From: Anaerolineales bacterium UBA5797
Lineage (GTDB): Bacteria; Chloroflexota; Anaerolineae; Anaerolineales; Villigracilaceae
Assembly: GCA_002418205.1 (NCBI GenBank)
Contig: DIDP01000029.1
Coordinates: 1 to 37,142, forward strand
Length of the DNA stretch: 37,142 nt
Reading direction: 5' to 3'
Shown here: positions 5,790-13,255 of the stretch, piece after piece
Layout of the letters: each line of letters starts with the position of its first letter
How positions within the stretch are numbered: position 1 is the first letter of the stretch
Position numbers and translations under genes: made by a program
Notes under the pieces: model-generated
Databases searched by the model: none
The model's input: only the letters and a program-made list of their open reading frames with translations
Told to the model about the DNA's origin: nothing

Positions 5790-7313
5790 ATGACAAATCA
5801 TTACAACACCATCATCATCGGCGCGGGGCATAATGGACTGGCCGCCGCCGCGTATCTTGCAAAACAAGGCAGAAAGGTTCTGGTTCTCGAACGCCGTGCC
5901 ATCGTCGGCGGTTCGGTGGTGACCGAGTCTTTCGGGGATGGTTTCACTGTTGACTCTCTCCATACCGGCGGGATTCTGCGCCCGGATATTATCAAAGACC
6001 TGAAACTCGCCACCCACGGGCTTTTAGTTGATACCGTCCATCAGCCTTTTATTTCGCTTCAGCCTGTAGGTCACGCTTCAAGCTTGACCTACAGAGATCA
6101 TCTTGTAATTGACTCCAACCCTGTGAAGGCCGCTGAGTCCATCAAGCACTTCTCCGTGAAGGACGCGGCGCGTTGGCCCGAATTCGTCCGTTTCATGGAC
6201 AAGTCTGCGAAGATTCTCAATACAGCCTACGCCACTATCATGCCGCGCCTGCCGATGAACTTCGGCGTGAAGGAAGGCTTCGGCTTGGTGGACATGGGAC
6301 TCAGCCTGCGCCTCGCCGGTCGCAAGGACATGCTCAACTTCATCCGTGCCCTGCCGATGACCGCGCAGGAACTGGTGGAGGAATACTTCGAGTCCGAAAT
6401 CGTCAAAGCGGCAATTGCTTCGGTTGCGATCCACGGCTCCACGCTGGGACCCATGTCCGCAGGGACGGGCTACACTCTCATCCACAATTGGATGAATCGC
6501 GGCGGGCTTTCGCATGTTAATGTTGGTAAGGCAGGTGAGATCACAATCGCACTAGCGAACGCGGTGAAATCTTTCGGTGGCGAAATCCGCACCGAAGCGG
6601 AAGTGGTAAACATCAAAATCGAAAATCAAATTGCCAAAGGTGTTGTTCTGGCGAACGGTGAAGAGATTTCCGCCAACGTCATCCTCTCCTCCGCCGACCC
6701 GAAGCATACTTTGCTCAAACTTGTCGGTCCGCGCGAGTTGCCGCCCGAATTTGTCTGGCACGTGCAATCCATCAAAATGCGCGGATCGGTTGCTAAAGTC
6801 CATCTGCTAACTGATGGCAGTCATGAAATTCCCACAGGAACCGTCGTCGTTGCGCCTTCTGTCAAATACCTCGAAAAAGCCTACGACGCGGCGAAATATG
6901 GCGAAATTTCAGAGCAGCCATATCTCGAAGTGACGACTTCAAGCAACACAGTTTCCATCCATTTCCAATTTGCTCCGTATGTTTTGAAGAATAGGGAGTG
7001 GAAAGTGGAAAGTGGAAATATTTATAAATTGGCGACTGATACGCTTAATAATTACTTCCCCGATCTCCAATCACAAATCACCAATTACCATGTCATCACG
7101 CCTCTCGACCTCGAAACCACCTACGGCCTCAGCGAAGGCGACCTCAATCACGGTCAACTCATGCTCGACCAGTTCCTCTTCATGCGTCCGATACCGGGCT
7201 GGTCGAATCACAAAACGCCCATCGACAACTTCTACCTCTGCGGAAGCGGCGTCCACAGCGGAGGCGGAGTCAGCGGCGCGGCAGGGCGGAATGTGATCAA
7301 GGTGTTGAAGTAA
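5790..7313 (+). CDS. Phytoene-desaturase-family FAD oxidoreductase, copy 2
   Basis: 507 aa, paralogue of the preceding gene. It has the Rossmann motif IIGAGHNGLAAAAYLAKQGRKVLVLERR (9-36), shared blocks such as SSADPKHTLL and YLEKAYDAAKYG, and the C-terminal block FYLCGSGVHSGGGVSGAAG. An AAAGG at 5777-5781 precedes ATG 5790. Three oddities lie in frame: a 31-bp palindrome at 6064-6094, three perfect 7-bp units at 6997-7017, and an AATCAC/AATTACC stretch near 7066-7090. They appear where the paralogue is shorter or different, and look like repeat insertions tolerated in surface loops. The gene ends 4 bp before the terminator at 7317. Confidence 0.87.
   Translation: MTNHYNTIIIGAGHNGLAAAAYLAKQGRKVLVLERRAIVGGSVVTESFGDGFTVDSLHTGGILRPDIIKDLKLATHGLLVDTVHQPFISLQPVGHASSLTYRDHLVIDSNPVKAAESIKHFSVKDAARWPEFVRFMDKSAKILNTAYATIMPRLPMNFGVKEGFGLVDMGLSLRLAGRKDMLNFIRALPMTAQELVEEYFESEIVKAAIASVAIHGSTLGPMSAGTGYTLIHNWMNRGGLSHVNVGKAGEITIALANAVKSFGGEIRTEAEVVNIKIENQIAKGVVLANGEEISANVILSSADPKHTLLKLVGPRELPPEFVWHVQSIKMRGSVAKVHLLTDGSHEIPTGTVVVAPSVKYLEKAYDAAKYGEISEQPYLEVTTSSNTVSIHFQFAPYVLKNREWKVESGNIYKLATDTLNNYFPDLQSQITNYHVITPLDLETTYGLSEGDLNHGQLMLDQFLFMRPIPGWSNHKTPIDNFYLCGSGVHSGGGVSGAAGRNVIKVLK
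6064..6094. repeat. Intragenic palindrome within FAD oxidoreductase copy 2
   Basis: Arms CTGTAGGTCA (6064-6073) and TGACCTACAG (6085-6094) are perfectly complementary around an 11-nt centre. It is read through in frame as about ten residues (PVGHASSLTY). Confidence 0.8.
6997..7017 (+). repeat. Three tandem AGTGGAA units inside a coding gene
   Basis: AGTGGAA is repeated exactly three times (21 bp, frame kept), coding WKVESGN-like residues. The unit count is a multiple of three codons in total, so the reading frame is intact. Confidence 0.85.
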
Positions 7314-7316
7314 ACT

Positions 7317-7351
7317 AAAACATCCGAAGCCGCACTGACTTCGGATGTTTT
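7317..7351. terminator. Bidirectional terminator between convergent genes
   Basis: Perfect 13-bp arms AAAACATCCGAAG (7317-7329) and CTTCGGATGTTTT (7339-7351) enclose a 9-nt loop. T runs follow on both strands. It serves FAD oxidoreductase copy 2 from the left and the VOC gene from the right. Confidence 0.9.
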
Positions 7352-7366
7352 TGTATTTTTGGATGC

Positions 7367-8284
7367 TTATTTCGCCACCCGCAGGATGACGCCGTTCTGT
7401 GACGGATCGTGCAACATCAGCCCCGCCTCGGTCAAATTCGACGAGATGCCTGCCGCGTCGACCCGAGCCACGACCTCCTCGTACACGGCTTGCGATGGCA
7501 GGTCAATGGTGAAATAACGGAGCCCGACAGCATCGGGCGGAGGAGGCGGCGCGCCGCGTCCCTGCCAGGTGTTGAGTCCGAGGTGGTGATGATATCCGCC
7601 CGCGGAGACGAATCCCATCTGGTAGGCTTTGGCAATGCCCATCACGTCGAAACCGATGACCCCGTGATAGAAATCCACCGCCTCATCCACATCGCGGACG
7701 TGGAGATGAACGTGCCCAATGCGAAATTCCGGCGGCACAGGCTGATCGAGACGGTCATCGTCCGTGAGGTGCTTGAACAGCGCCTCCACATTCAGCGGCT
7801 CGCGCCCATCGCTCCACGAGCCGTCGGCACGGGTGGATTCATATTTGCCGTCCTTGAACGTCCACGTGCCATCCTCCGGAGATTCGGCGTAGAGTTCGAT
7901 GCCGTTGCCTTCGAGGTCGTCGAGGTAAGTGGTCTTGGTCAGGATGTGGTCGGTGGGGGAGTTGGGATATTTGATCGCAAACAGGCGCGCAATTGCGATC
8001 GCCAGTTCGCGCCGGTTCGGGAAGAGATACGCCACATGATACAGCCCCGTCACGCCGCGATACTTCTTGAGGTTCGGTTCCTCGTTTAGCAGGAGCAGGT
8101 CGTTGCCGCCCGCGCCGAGTCCTGCTTCCTTCCCCTCGCGCCAATGGAGTTTGAACCCCAGCGCCTTCTGATAGAACTCGAGCTGGTTGTCGAGGTTCGC
8201 CACCTTGAGGGAAATGGCTCCCATCCGTGTTTTGGGATGGATGGAAAACCCGGTCTTTGTCTCAGAATTGGGTAAAACGCTCAT
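7367..8284 (-). CDS. Two-domain VOC protein, catechol-2,3-dioxygenase (CatE) type
   Basis: 305 aa with two vicinal-oxygen-chelate modules. The first runs from MGAISLKVANLDNQLEFYQKALGF to NGIELYAE, the second from IGHVHLHVRDVDEAVDFYHGVIGF to the C-terminus. Candidate metal ligands are the His of GLYHVAYL, the Glu of GIELYAE, the His of IGHVHLHV and the His cluster GGYHHHLGLN. The last beta strand ends NGVILRVAK without the usual Glu, so one site may be incomplete. Family members are extradiol dioxygenases or glyoxalase/thiol-transferase relatives. Reverse reading shows AGGAGAGAG before the ATG at 8284. It may be the last gene of a minus-strand run with the LUD and F420-type genes, 63 bp after the LUD stop. 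Confidence 0.87.
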   Translation of the reverse strand: MSVLPNSETKTGFSIHPKTRMGAISLKVANLDNQLEFYQKALGFKLHWREGKEAGLGAGGNDLLLLNEEPNLKKYRGVTGLYHVAYLFPNRRELAIAIARLFAIKYPNSPTDHILTKTTYLDDLEGNGIELYAESPEDGTWTFKDGKYESTRADGSWSDGREPLNVEALFKHLTDDDRLDQPVPPEFRIGHVHLHVRDVDEAVDFYHGVIGFDVMGIAKAYQMGFVSAGGYHHHLGLNTWQGRGAPPPPPDAVGLRYFTIDLPSQAVYEEVVARVDAAGISSNLTEAGLMLHDPSQNGVILRVAK

Positions 8285-8347
8285 GCTCTCTCTCCTATTG
8301 TTATCAAGACGAAGAATCGTCCTGGAATCTTTCCATTGATATTTCGG

Positions 8348-8992
8348 CTAAAAGCCCAGTTCTTCCTTCACCAAAACGACCGTGATCCGCCCCGGGGCGT
8401 CACGGTTGACGATCAATATCTTGTTGACCGAACTGTGCGCGTTGTATGCCTCATACATGCGGGCATCCTCCAACGGATAGCTGTATTCCTCGATGCGGCG
8501 GAAGCCCTCATCCAGGTCGCGGACGATCTTCTGCGCGCCGACCACCCAGATGACCTTCGTCGCTCCGTACGCGTAGGGGGCGAGTTGACTCCCACTGCCG
8601 GAGGCGGTTAGCACCTGACCGGATTCGGTCACCGCATGGACGCTCCCGACGATGTAGTCCGGGCTGGAGCGCAGTTTGCGGATCTCGCGCGCCTGGGTCT
8701 TTCTATCCAGCGACAACACCTGCGGGCGCACCGCGTTGTACCTGCCCGATCTGTCGAACTCGGCGGTCAGACCGATCTTTTCCAGTGTTTTGGACTGGTT
8801 GGCATACACCTCCGCGCCTTGCGGTACGAGGTCGAGCACCAGTTGCTTTGCCTCTTCGCTGTCCTCAGCGACCAGCGTCTTCATGCCGTTGGCTTCGAGC
8901 GCCCTCGCGGCGCGTTCGATCTGCGCGTCACTGGCGAGTTTTGCAAATTCGTTGTTCGGTATCAATCTGACAGTTGTCTTCGTTTCGATCAT
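8348..8992 (-). CDS. LUD-domain protein (LutC/YkgG-like)
   Basis: 214 aa single-domain LUD protein. Family marks are a central VGSVHAVTESGQVLTASGSGSQLAPYAYG block, IWVVGAQKIVRDLDEGFRRIEEY, and the closing region KILIVNRDAPGRITVVLVKEELGF. LUD proteins occur in lactate utilisation (LutC with LutA/LutB) but also as stand-alone copies of unknown role. No LutA/LutB is present here, so a lactate role is not supported. A GGAGG lies six bases upstream of the ATG on the minus strand. It stands between the F420-type gene and the VOC gene. Confidence 0.85.
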   Translation of the reverse strand: MIETKTTVRLIPNNEFAKLASDAQIERAARALEANGMKTLVAEDSEEAKQLVLDLVPQGAEVYANQSKTLEKIGLTAEFDRSGRYNAVRPQVLSLDRKTQAREIRKLRSSPDYIVGSVHAVTESGQVLTASGSGSQLAPYAYGATKVIWVVGAQKIVRDLDEGFRRIEEYSYPLEDARMYEAYNAHSSVNKILIVNRDAPGRITVVLVKEELGF

Positions 8993-9011
8993 AACTTCCC
9001 TCCAGTCATTG

Positions 9012-9051
9012 CGCTGCCCTGAGCGGCATCATGCTTTCCACTCAGGGCAGC
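9012..9051. terminator. Hairpin between the F420-type and LUD genes
   Basis: GCTGCCCTGAG (about 9013-9023) and CTCAGGGCAGC (9041-9051) form an 11-bp stem. No U run follows on the minus strand, so it may be a weak terminator or an mRNA-stabilising hairpin between two cistrons. Confidence 0.5.
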
Positions 9052-9060
9052 GACGGATAT

Positions 9061-9705
9061 TTAACTCAGGATCTTCAAGGCGCTGCCCCAGTTCGTACCG
9101 AGCGTGCCCTGGGTGACGATGTGCAGCAACTGCATCCCCTCGATCTGACGGGCGCGGCTCAACGGACCCGCGTCCACCGGGCGCATGCCGCCATCGGTTA
9201 CAAGCTGAGCGACCTTCGCCTTGGCGTCCGCGTCGTCGCCGGCGATAAAGACATCGAGCGGCTGGCCAGCCACCTGTCCCGCGAGAAGTGTGCCGGCATA
9301 CGTTGTGTTGAACGCCTTGACCACTTTCGCGCCGTCCGCGATCGCCTTTGCCAGATCCTCCGCCGAGGAGGAATCGGGCGCAGTGGCAAGTCCATCGTAG
9401 GTCGAGTTTAATGGGTTGGCGATATCCACCACGACCCTGCCCGCCAGTTTATTACCGAGTTGTTTGGCGAGTTCGATGTTCGTGCCGTACCAGACCGCGA
9501 ATACCACCACTTCGCCCAGTTGCGCCTCGCCGAGGCTGGCAGTGGAAACCTGTGCGCCGTTCTTCGCCGAAGAACGCACATCCGCCGCAGCTTTCTCAGC
9601 CGTTTCGGGGCTGGCATCCACGAACGTGACGGAATGTCCGCCCGCGGCGGCGCGGGTTCCGATGCCGCGTCCCATATTGCCTGCACCAATGATCGTTATA
9701 TTCAT
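9061..9705 (-). CDS. NADPH-dependent F420 reductase-like protein
   Basis: 214 aa Rossmann protein of the F420-dependent NADP oxidoreductase group (COG2085 type). MNITIIGAGNMGRGIGTRAAAGGHSV gives GxGxxG at 7-12. The following pattern VVFAVWYGTNIELAKQLGNKLAGRVVVDIANPLN and VVKAFNTTYAGTLLAG are typical of this family. Members transfer hydride between NADPH and F420 or reduce other acceptors; F420 use is not shown here. AAGGAGAG on the minus strand five bases before the ATG fixes the start at 9705, rather than the longer frame to 9795. It is divergent from a TetR gene 135 bp away, which probably controls it. Confidence 0.85.
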   Translation of the reverse strand: MNITIIGAGNMGRGIGTRAAAGGHSVTFVDASPETAEKAAADVRSSAKNGAQVSTASLGEAQLGEVVVFAVWYGTNIELAKQLGNKLAGRVVVDIANPLNSTYDGLATAPDSSSAEDLAKAIADGAKVVKAFNTTYAGTLLAGQVAGQPLDVFIAGDDADAKAKVAQLVTDGGMRPVDAGPLSRARQIEGMQLLHIVTQGTLGTNWGSALKILS

Positions 9706-9730
9706 CTTGACTCTCCTTGAATTGAGTGAT

Positions 9731-9736
9731 ATTATA
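9731..9736 (-). promoter_or_regulatory. -10 box for the F420-type gene
   Basis: On the minus strand this is a perfect TATAAT, 26 bp upstream of the ATG at 9705. The region upstream has no strong -35, which fits a regulated promoter. Confidence 0.55.
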
Positions 9737-9738
9737 CA

Positions 9739-9755
9739 GTTGTATTCTAAACAAC
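9739..9755. promoter_or_regulatory. Candidate TetR operator in the divergent intergenic region
   Basis: GTTGT (9739-9743) and ACAAC (9751-9755) form a 17-bp inverted repeat with a 7-bp spacer. It lies directly upstream of the minus-strand -10 box, in the spacer region of that promoter. Size and place suit a TetR operator, but five-base arms are short. Confidence 0.4.
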
Positions 9756-9840
9756 AGATGTTGCCTAATTTACCAATCTTACGAACATCAGTCAACCATC
9801 AAACATTGGAATTTGTTGGATAAACGACACTGGAGCAAAA

Positions 9841-10410
9841 ATGTTGCCGAAAGAAGAAAAACTCGATCCCCGCGTCAAACGGACCCGAGGCCTGATCCTG
9901 CGATCCTTTGAAGATCTCCTCGCCGAAAAAGGATTCGAATCCATCTCCGTGCAGGACGTGACCGACAAAGCCGAGATCAACCGCGCCACGTTCTACGCCC
10001 ACTTCCCTGATAAATACGCCCTGTTGGACTATTCCATCAGTCAAATGTTCATGAACGAGATCGAAAAGCGGACTTTGAACGTATGCAGTTACTCAACCGA
10101 TAACCTGCGCAATTTGATCCTTGCAGTGGTGGAATTCATCTCCCGCCTGCACAGCGACTGTGCCCAGCCGCACCAGCAGTTCGAAGCGCTGACGGAGGGC
10201 ACGATCAAGAACATTCTCTTCGAATTGTTGTCTCACTGGTTGAAACAGACGGGCACCAAAATCTCCACCGACATCCCCGCCACCGTTGCCACCTGGGCGA
10301 TCTACGGGCTCGCCTCCCATTACAGTCATCTCAAAAAGCGGCCCTCACCGGAAAAGTTCGTCGATGAAGCCCTGCCGCTTGTGGCGGTCAATCTCGAACA
10401 GTTTGCATGA
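9841..10410 (+). CDS. TetR/AcrR-family transcriptional regulator
   Basis: 189 aa. The N-terminal helix-turn-helix is clear: KRTRGLILRSFEDLLAEKGFESISVQDVTDKAEINRATFYAHFPDKYALL (about 17-66), with the family signature RATFYAHFPDKYAL. The helical C-terminal part (70-189) is the ligand and dimer domain and is not recognisable further. It is divergent from the F420-type/LUD/VOC group and probably represses it in response to an electrophile, quinone or aromatic compound. This is inferred from arrangement only. The gene is followed by half of a repeat A and then a strong terminator. Confidence 0.9.
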   Translation: MLPKEEKLDPRVKRTRGLILRSFEDLLAEKGFESISVQDVTDKAEINRATFYAHFPDKYALLDYSISQMFMNEIEKRTLNVCSYSTDNLRNLILAVVEFISRLHSDCAQPHQQFEALTEGTIKNILFELLSHWLKQTGTKISTDIPATVATWAIYGLASHYSHLKKRPSPEKFVDEALPLVAVNLEQFA

Positions 10411-10415
10411 CATTC

Positions 10416-10458
10416 TGTCATTGCGAGAAAGCCCGAATGGGCTGACGAAGCAATCTCA
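10416..10458. repeat. REPIN-like repeat family A, single half (copy 3)
   Basis: Only the left half (TGTCATTGCGAG ... GACGAAGCAATCTC) is present, folding on itself as ATTGC/GCAAT. The right half is missing; the terminator hairpin at 10481 follows. Confidence 0.75.
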
Positions 10459-10480
10459 ACTCACCTCCCGGCATCTCTTC

Positions 10481-10522
10481 AAAATCGGTGGTCTCGACTG
10501 CCTGCGCCCAACCACCGATTTT
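10481..10522 (+). terminator. Terminator after the TetR gene
   Basis: Perfect 12-bp arms AAAATCGGTGGT (10481-10492) and ACCACCGATTTT (10511-10522) with an 18-nt loop and a short T run. It insulates the polysaccharide locus from the upstream genes. Confidence 0.8.
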
Positions 10523-10533
10523 AATTTCCCCGT

Positions 10534-10561
10534 TTGACAGCCCCCTAAACTCGGTTATAAT
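10534..10561 (+). promoter_or_regulatory. Strong sigma-70-type promoter of the polysaccharide locus
   Basis: TTGACA at 10534-10539 and TATAAT at 10556-10561 are both perfect, with a 16-bp spacer. The start of transcription would be near 10568, about 25 bp before the regulator's ATG. It is the best promoter seen in the window. Confidence 0.8.
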
Positions 10562-10575
10562 TCAGTCACTGAATT
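10559..10575. promoter_or_regulatory. Palindromic operator overlapping the -10 and start site
   Basis: AATTCAGTCACTGAATT is a perfect 17-bp palindrome centred on C10567. It covers the end of the -10 box and the expected transcription start. A repressor bound here would block initiation; the first gene of the transcript is a DNA-binding protein, so autoregulation is likely. Confidence 0.6.
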
Positions 10576-10592
10576 TTGAATTGTAAATTTGT

Positions 10593-11069
10593 ATGGAATC
10601 GACCAACGAAGAACTCCGCGAGCTGACCCTGCTCGAACAGATCGAAAACGACCCGAATGTGAACCAGTCCACGCTCGCTGCCCAGCTAGGTGTGGCGGTC
10701 GGCACGGTCAACTGGCATCTCAAGCGACTCATCGCCAAGGGCTACGTCAAAGCCATGCGCGCCGAGCGTAAGAAACTGCGTTATATCATCACGCCCGAGG
10801 GCATCGCCCTGCGCGCCCGCCTCGCCGTGGATTACGTCGAGCGTTCGTTCTCCATTTATCGCAAGACCCGTCAGCGCGTGAAGGAACATCTCACCAAGGT
10901 GCAGGAGGCCGGTTACAAGCGCATCCGCATCCTCGGCAAGGGCGATGTGGTGGACATCTGCCGCCTGACCTGCATCGAACAGGGCATCGAAGTTGTCAAC
11001 GACAAGGACGCGCCGGTTTTACAGGTGGATGGATTCAAAGTGCAACTCAAGATGGAGGACTTAAAATGA
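10593..11069 (+). CDS. Winged-helix regulator at the head of the polysaccharide locus
   Basis: 158 aa. The first 70 residues form a winged helix of the MarR/ArsR/Lrp type: LTLLEQIENDPNVNQSTLAAQLGVAVGTVNWHLKRLIAKGYVKAMRAERKKLRYIITPEG, with recognition helix around 36-48 and wing at 52-66. This resembles the MarR-type regulators found next to exopolysaccharide genes. The C-terminal half (about 105-158, GYKRIRILGKGDVVDICRLTCIEQGIEVV) looks like a small Rossmann-like sensor module, perhaps binding a nucleotide or sugar nucleotide. It shares ATGA with the following epimerase, so regulator and biosynthetic genes are translated together. The palindrome at its own promoter is the obvious target. Confidence 0.8.
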   Translation: MESTNEELRELTLLEQIENDPNVNQSTLAAQLGVAVGTVNWHLKRLIAKGYVKAMRAERKKLRYIITPEGIALRARLAVDYVERSFSIYRKTRQRVKEHLTKVQEAGYKRIRILGKGDVVDICRLTCIEQGIEVVNDKDAPVLQVDGFKVQLKMEDLK

Positions 11070-12076
11070 CGGACCGCCACATCCTGATCACAGGAGGCGC
11101 CGGGTACATCGGCTCGCTCCTAACCTCGGAACTGCTCCGCCTTAATTACCGCGTCACCGTCCTCGACTCTCTCCTCTTCGGCGGCGAGTCGCTGGTGCCT
11201 TTCCTCCACCACCCCAACTTCCACTTTGTCAAAGCCGATGTGACCGAGCCGCGCGCCATCAAGGATTCCTGCCGCGACGAATGGCAGAGACCCGATTCAA
11301 TCATCCACCTTGCGGCGATCGTCGGCTTCCCGGCGTGTCAGGCGGTCGGCAGGCAGGTGGCATGGAAGTACAACGTCGAGGCCACGAAGATGGTCTTCGA
11401 GCAGGCGGCAGATATCGGCGTGGAACGATTCGTGTTCGCGTCCACGTACAGCAACTACGGCTTATCTGAAAACGGGAAGCCTGTCACCGAGGAGTCCCCG
11501 CTCAATCCCCAATCGCTCTATGCAGAGACAAAGATCGCGGGCGAGGAATATCTGCTTTCGCAAAAGGACGCGCCAACCGCGCCGCTGTTGTTCCGTTTCG
11601 CGACGTTGTACGGCATCTCGCCGCGCACGCGCTTCGACCTGATCGTCAACCAGTTCGTGCTGGAGGCATTCACCAAACGCGAACTTATCATTTATCAGCG
11701 CGGCTATTCGCGTTCGTTCGTCCACATCCGTGACGTGGCGCGCGGCGTCATCATGGGGCTTGAGGCGGACAGGGCAAAAATTCAAGGGCAGGTCTTCAAC
11801 CTTGGCACCGACAACGGCAATTATTCCAAGGACGATATTGTGCGCCTCGTGCTGAAGCGCATGCCGCAGACCATCGTCGAATACAAGGACCTGACCTTCG
11901 GCGGCGACATGCGCGATATCACCGTGTCGTTCGCCAAGATCAAGAATGTGTTGGGTTTCGACACCACCCTCGACGTGGACGACGGCATCCGCGAATTGTT
12001 GTTCGCCTTGAAAACAGGGATCATCCAAACCCCGACCGATGCGCGTTACAGGAATGCGCAGTTTATTGTGCAATAA
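11066..12076 (+). CDS. NAD-dependent sugar-nucleotide epimerase/dehydratase (extended SDR)
   Basis: 336 aa. The NAD-binding motif is ILITGGAGYIGSLL (GGAGYIG near 10-16), followed by a DxxLFGG acidic end of beta 2. The catalytic set is the Ser/Thr of FASTYSNYG and YAETK. It belongs to the UDP-glucose/dTDP-sugar epimerase-dehydratase group, but the exact substrate cannot be assigned. The start overlaps the regulator stop by four bases (ATGA 11066-11069), so it is translationally coupled. It lacks transmembrane segments and acts in the cytoplasm on a sugar precursor of the glycan. Confidence 0.88.
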   Translation: MTDRHILITGGAGYIGSLLTSELLRLNYRVTVLDSLLFGGESLVPFLHHPNFHFVKADVTEPRAIKDSCRDEWQRPDSIIHLAAIVGFPACQAVGRQVAWKYNVEATKMVFEQAADIGVERFVFASTYSNYGLSENGKPVTEESPLNPQSLYAETKIAGEEYLLSQKDAPTAPLLFRFATLYGISPRTRFDLIVNQFVLEAFTKRELIIYQRGYSRSFVHIRDVARGVIMGLEADRAKIQGQVFNLGTDNGNYSKDDIVRLVLKRMPQTIVEYKDLTFGGDMRDITVSFAKIKNVLGFDTTLDVDDGIRELLFALKTGIIQTPTDARYRNAQFIVQ

Positions 12077-12082
12077 CAATTC

Positions 12083-12179
12083 CGTCATTGCGAGGGCGGT
12101 GTTCGTCCGCCCGAAGCAATCTCATACTTGACTTGGAGATTGCTTCGTTGCTCACTATCGTTCGCGCCTCGCAACGACA
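12083..12179. repeat. REPIN-like repeat family A, copy 4
   Basis: Left half CGTCATTGCGAGGG...CGAAGCAATCTC, right half GGAGATTGCTTCG...CCTCGCAACGACA. It separates the epimerase and GDP-fucose synthase genes. Confidence 0.85.
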
Positions 12180-12199
12180 GATATATTAAGGAGAATTCC

Positions 12200-13171
12200 A
12201 TGTCTGAAAATTTCTGGCAGGATAAACGTGTCATCGTCACCGGCGGCGCCGGCTTCCTCGGCTCGTTCGTCATCGAGAAGCTCAAACAGCGCGGCGCAAC
12301 AGACATCTTCATCCCGCGCATCGAGAACTACAACCTCGTCGATCCCAACGACATCCGCAGGTTATATGCCGACACATTGAAGGATGTTGATCCGAAGAAC
12401 GTGGTCATCATCCACCTCGCCGCGAACGTGGGCGGCATCGGCGCCAACCGCGAACATCCTGCCGATTTCTTCTACGACAACCTGATGATGGGCGTGGAGT
12501 TGATGCACCAGGCGTACAAGAACGGGGTTGGCAAATTCGTCGCCATCGGCACGGTCTGCGCCTATCCCAAGTTCACACCCGTCCCCTTCAAGGAAGATGA
12601 TCTGTGGATCGGTTACCCCGAAGAGACGAATGCGCCGTACGGCCTCGCCAAGAAGATGATGCTGGTGCAGGCGCAGGCATACCGCCAGCAATACGGCTTC
12701 AATGCCATCTTCCTCCTGCCCGTGAATCTGTATGGTCCGCGTGATAACTTCAATTTAGCTTCATCCCATGTCATCCCGGCATTGATCCGCAAGGCGGTCG
12801 AGGCGCATGAGCGCGGCGAGAAGGAACTCCCCGTGTGGGGCGATGGCTCCCCGACGCGCGAATTCCTGTACGTGGAGGATGCCGCCGATGGAATCGTCAC
12901 TGCCGCGGAGAAATACAACGGCGACCAGCCGGTCAACCTCGGCTCCGGGTATGAAATTTCCATCAAGGATCTGAGCGAGATGATCGTCCGCATGACCGAC
13001 TTTGACGGGAAACTCGTCTGGCAGACGGACAAGCCCAACGGTCAGCCCCGCCGCGGACTCGACGTCAGCCGCGCGAAAGAGTTGTTCGGCTGGAGCGCCC
13101 AGGTCCCGTTCGAGGAAGGGATGCGCCATACGATCGAGTGGTTTAAATCCAATCGGGACAAGATCAAGTAG
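12200..13171 (+). CDS. fcl: GDP-L-fucose synthase (GDP-4-keto-6-deoxymannose epimerase/reductase)
   Basis: 323 aa extended SDR. The motif VIVTGGAGFLGSFV, the long stretch HLAANVGGIGANREHPADFFYDN, the Ser/Thr/Cys site IGTVCAYPKFTPVPFKEDDLW and YGLAKKM (catalytic Tyr/Lys) are diagnostic of GDP-L-fucose synthases. These reduce GDP-4-keto-6-deoxymannose with NADPH to GDP-L-fucose. AAGGAGAA (12188-12195) sets ATG 12200; the longer frame from 12128 reads through repeat A. The partner GDP-mannose 4,6-dehydratase is not in this window, so the substrate must come from elsewhere or the enzyme acts on a related sugar. Confidence 0.88.
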   Translation: MSENFWQDKRVIVTGGAGFLGSFVIEKLKQRGATDIFIPRIENYNLVDPNDIRRLYADTLKDVDPKNVVIIHLAANVGGIGANREHPADFFYDNLMMGVELMHQAYKNGVGKFVAIGTVCAYPKFTPVPFKEDDLWIGYPEETNAPYGLAKKMMLVQAQAYRQQYGFNAIFLLPVNLYGPRDNFNLASSHVIPALIRKAVEAHERGEKELPVWGDGSPTREFLYVEDAADGIVTAAEKYNGDQPVNLGSGYEISIKDLSEMIVRMTDFDGKLVWQTDKPNGQPRRGLDVSRAKELFGWSAQVPFEEGMRHTIEWFKSNRDKIK

Positions 13172-13174
13172 TTA

Positions 13175-13246
13175 TGTCATTGCGAGCCGAAGGCGAAGCA
13201 ATCCCCTCACAAAAATGGAGATTGCTTCCCAAAGGTCGCAATGACG
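13175..13246. repeat. REPIN-like repeat family A, copy 5
   Basis: A short copy (72 bp) with TGTCATTGCGAG...GCGAAGCAATCCCC and GGAGATTGCTTCCC...TCGCAATGACG. Its last bases contain an ATG (13241) in frame with the permease, but the true start is probably 13256. Confidence 0.85.
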
Positions 13247-13255
13247 GAATACATT

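Noticed and set aside
4115..7313. The two FAD oxidoreductases as carotenoid desaturases.
   Set aside because: No phytoene synthase or other carotenoid genes are nearby, and the superfamily includes many enzymes with other substrates.
7409..8089. Plus-strand frame of 226 codons over the VOC gene.
   Set aside because: Antisense shadow of a protein with clear VOC motifs; no start signal.
12128..12199. N-terminal extensions of several genes (also before 1759, 2172, 15642, 23300, 26095 and 32441).
   Set aside because: These upstream frames translate dispersed repeat sequence; the chosen starts lie after the repeats and, where visible, after an RBS.
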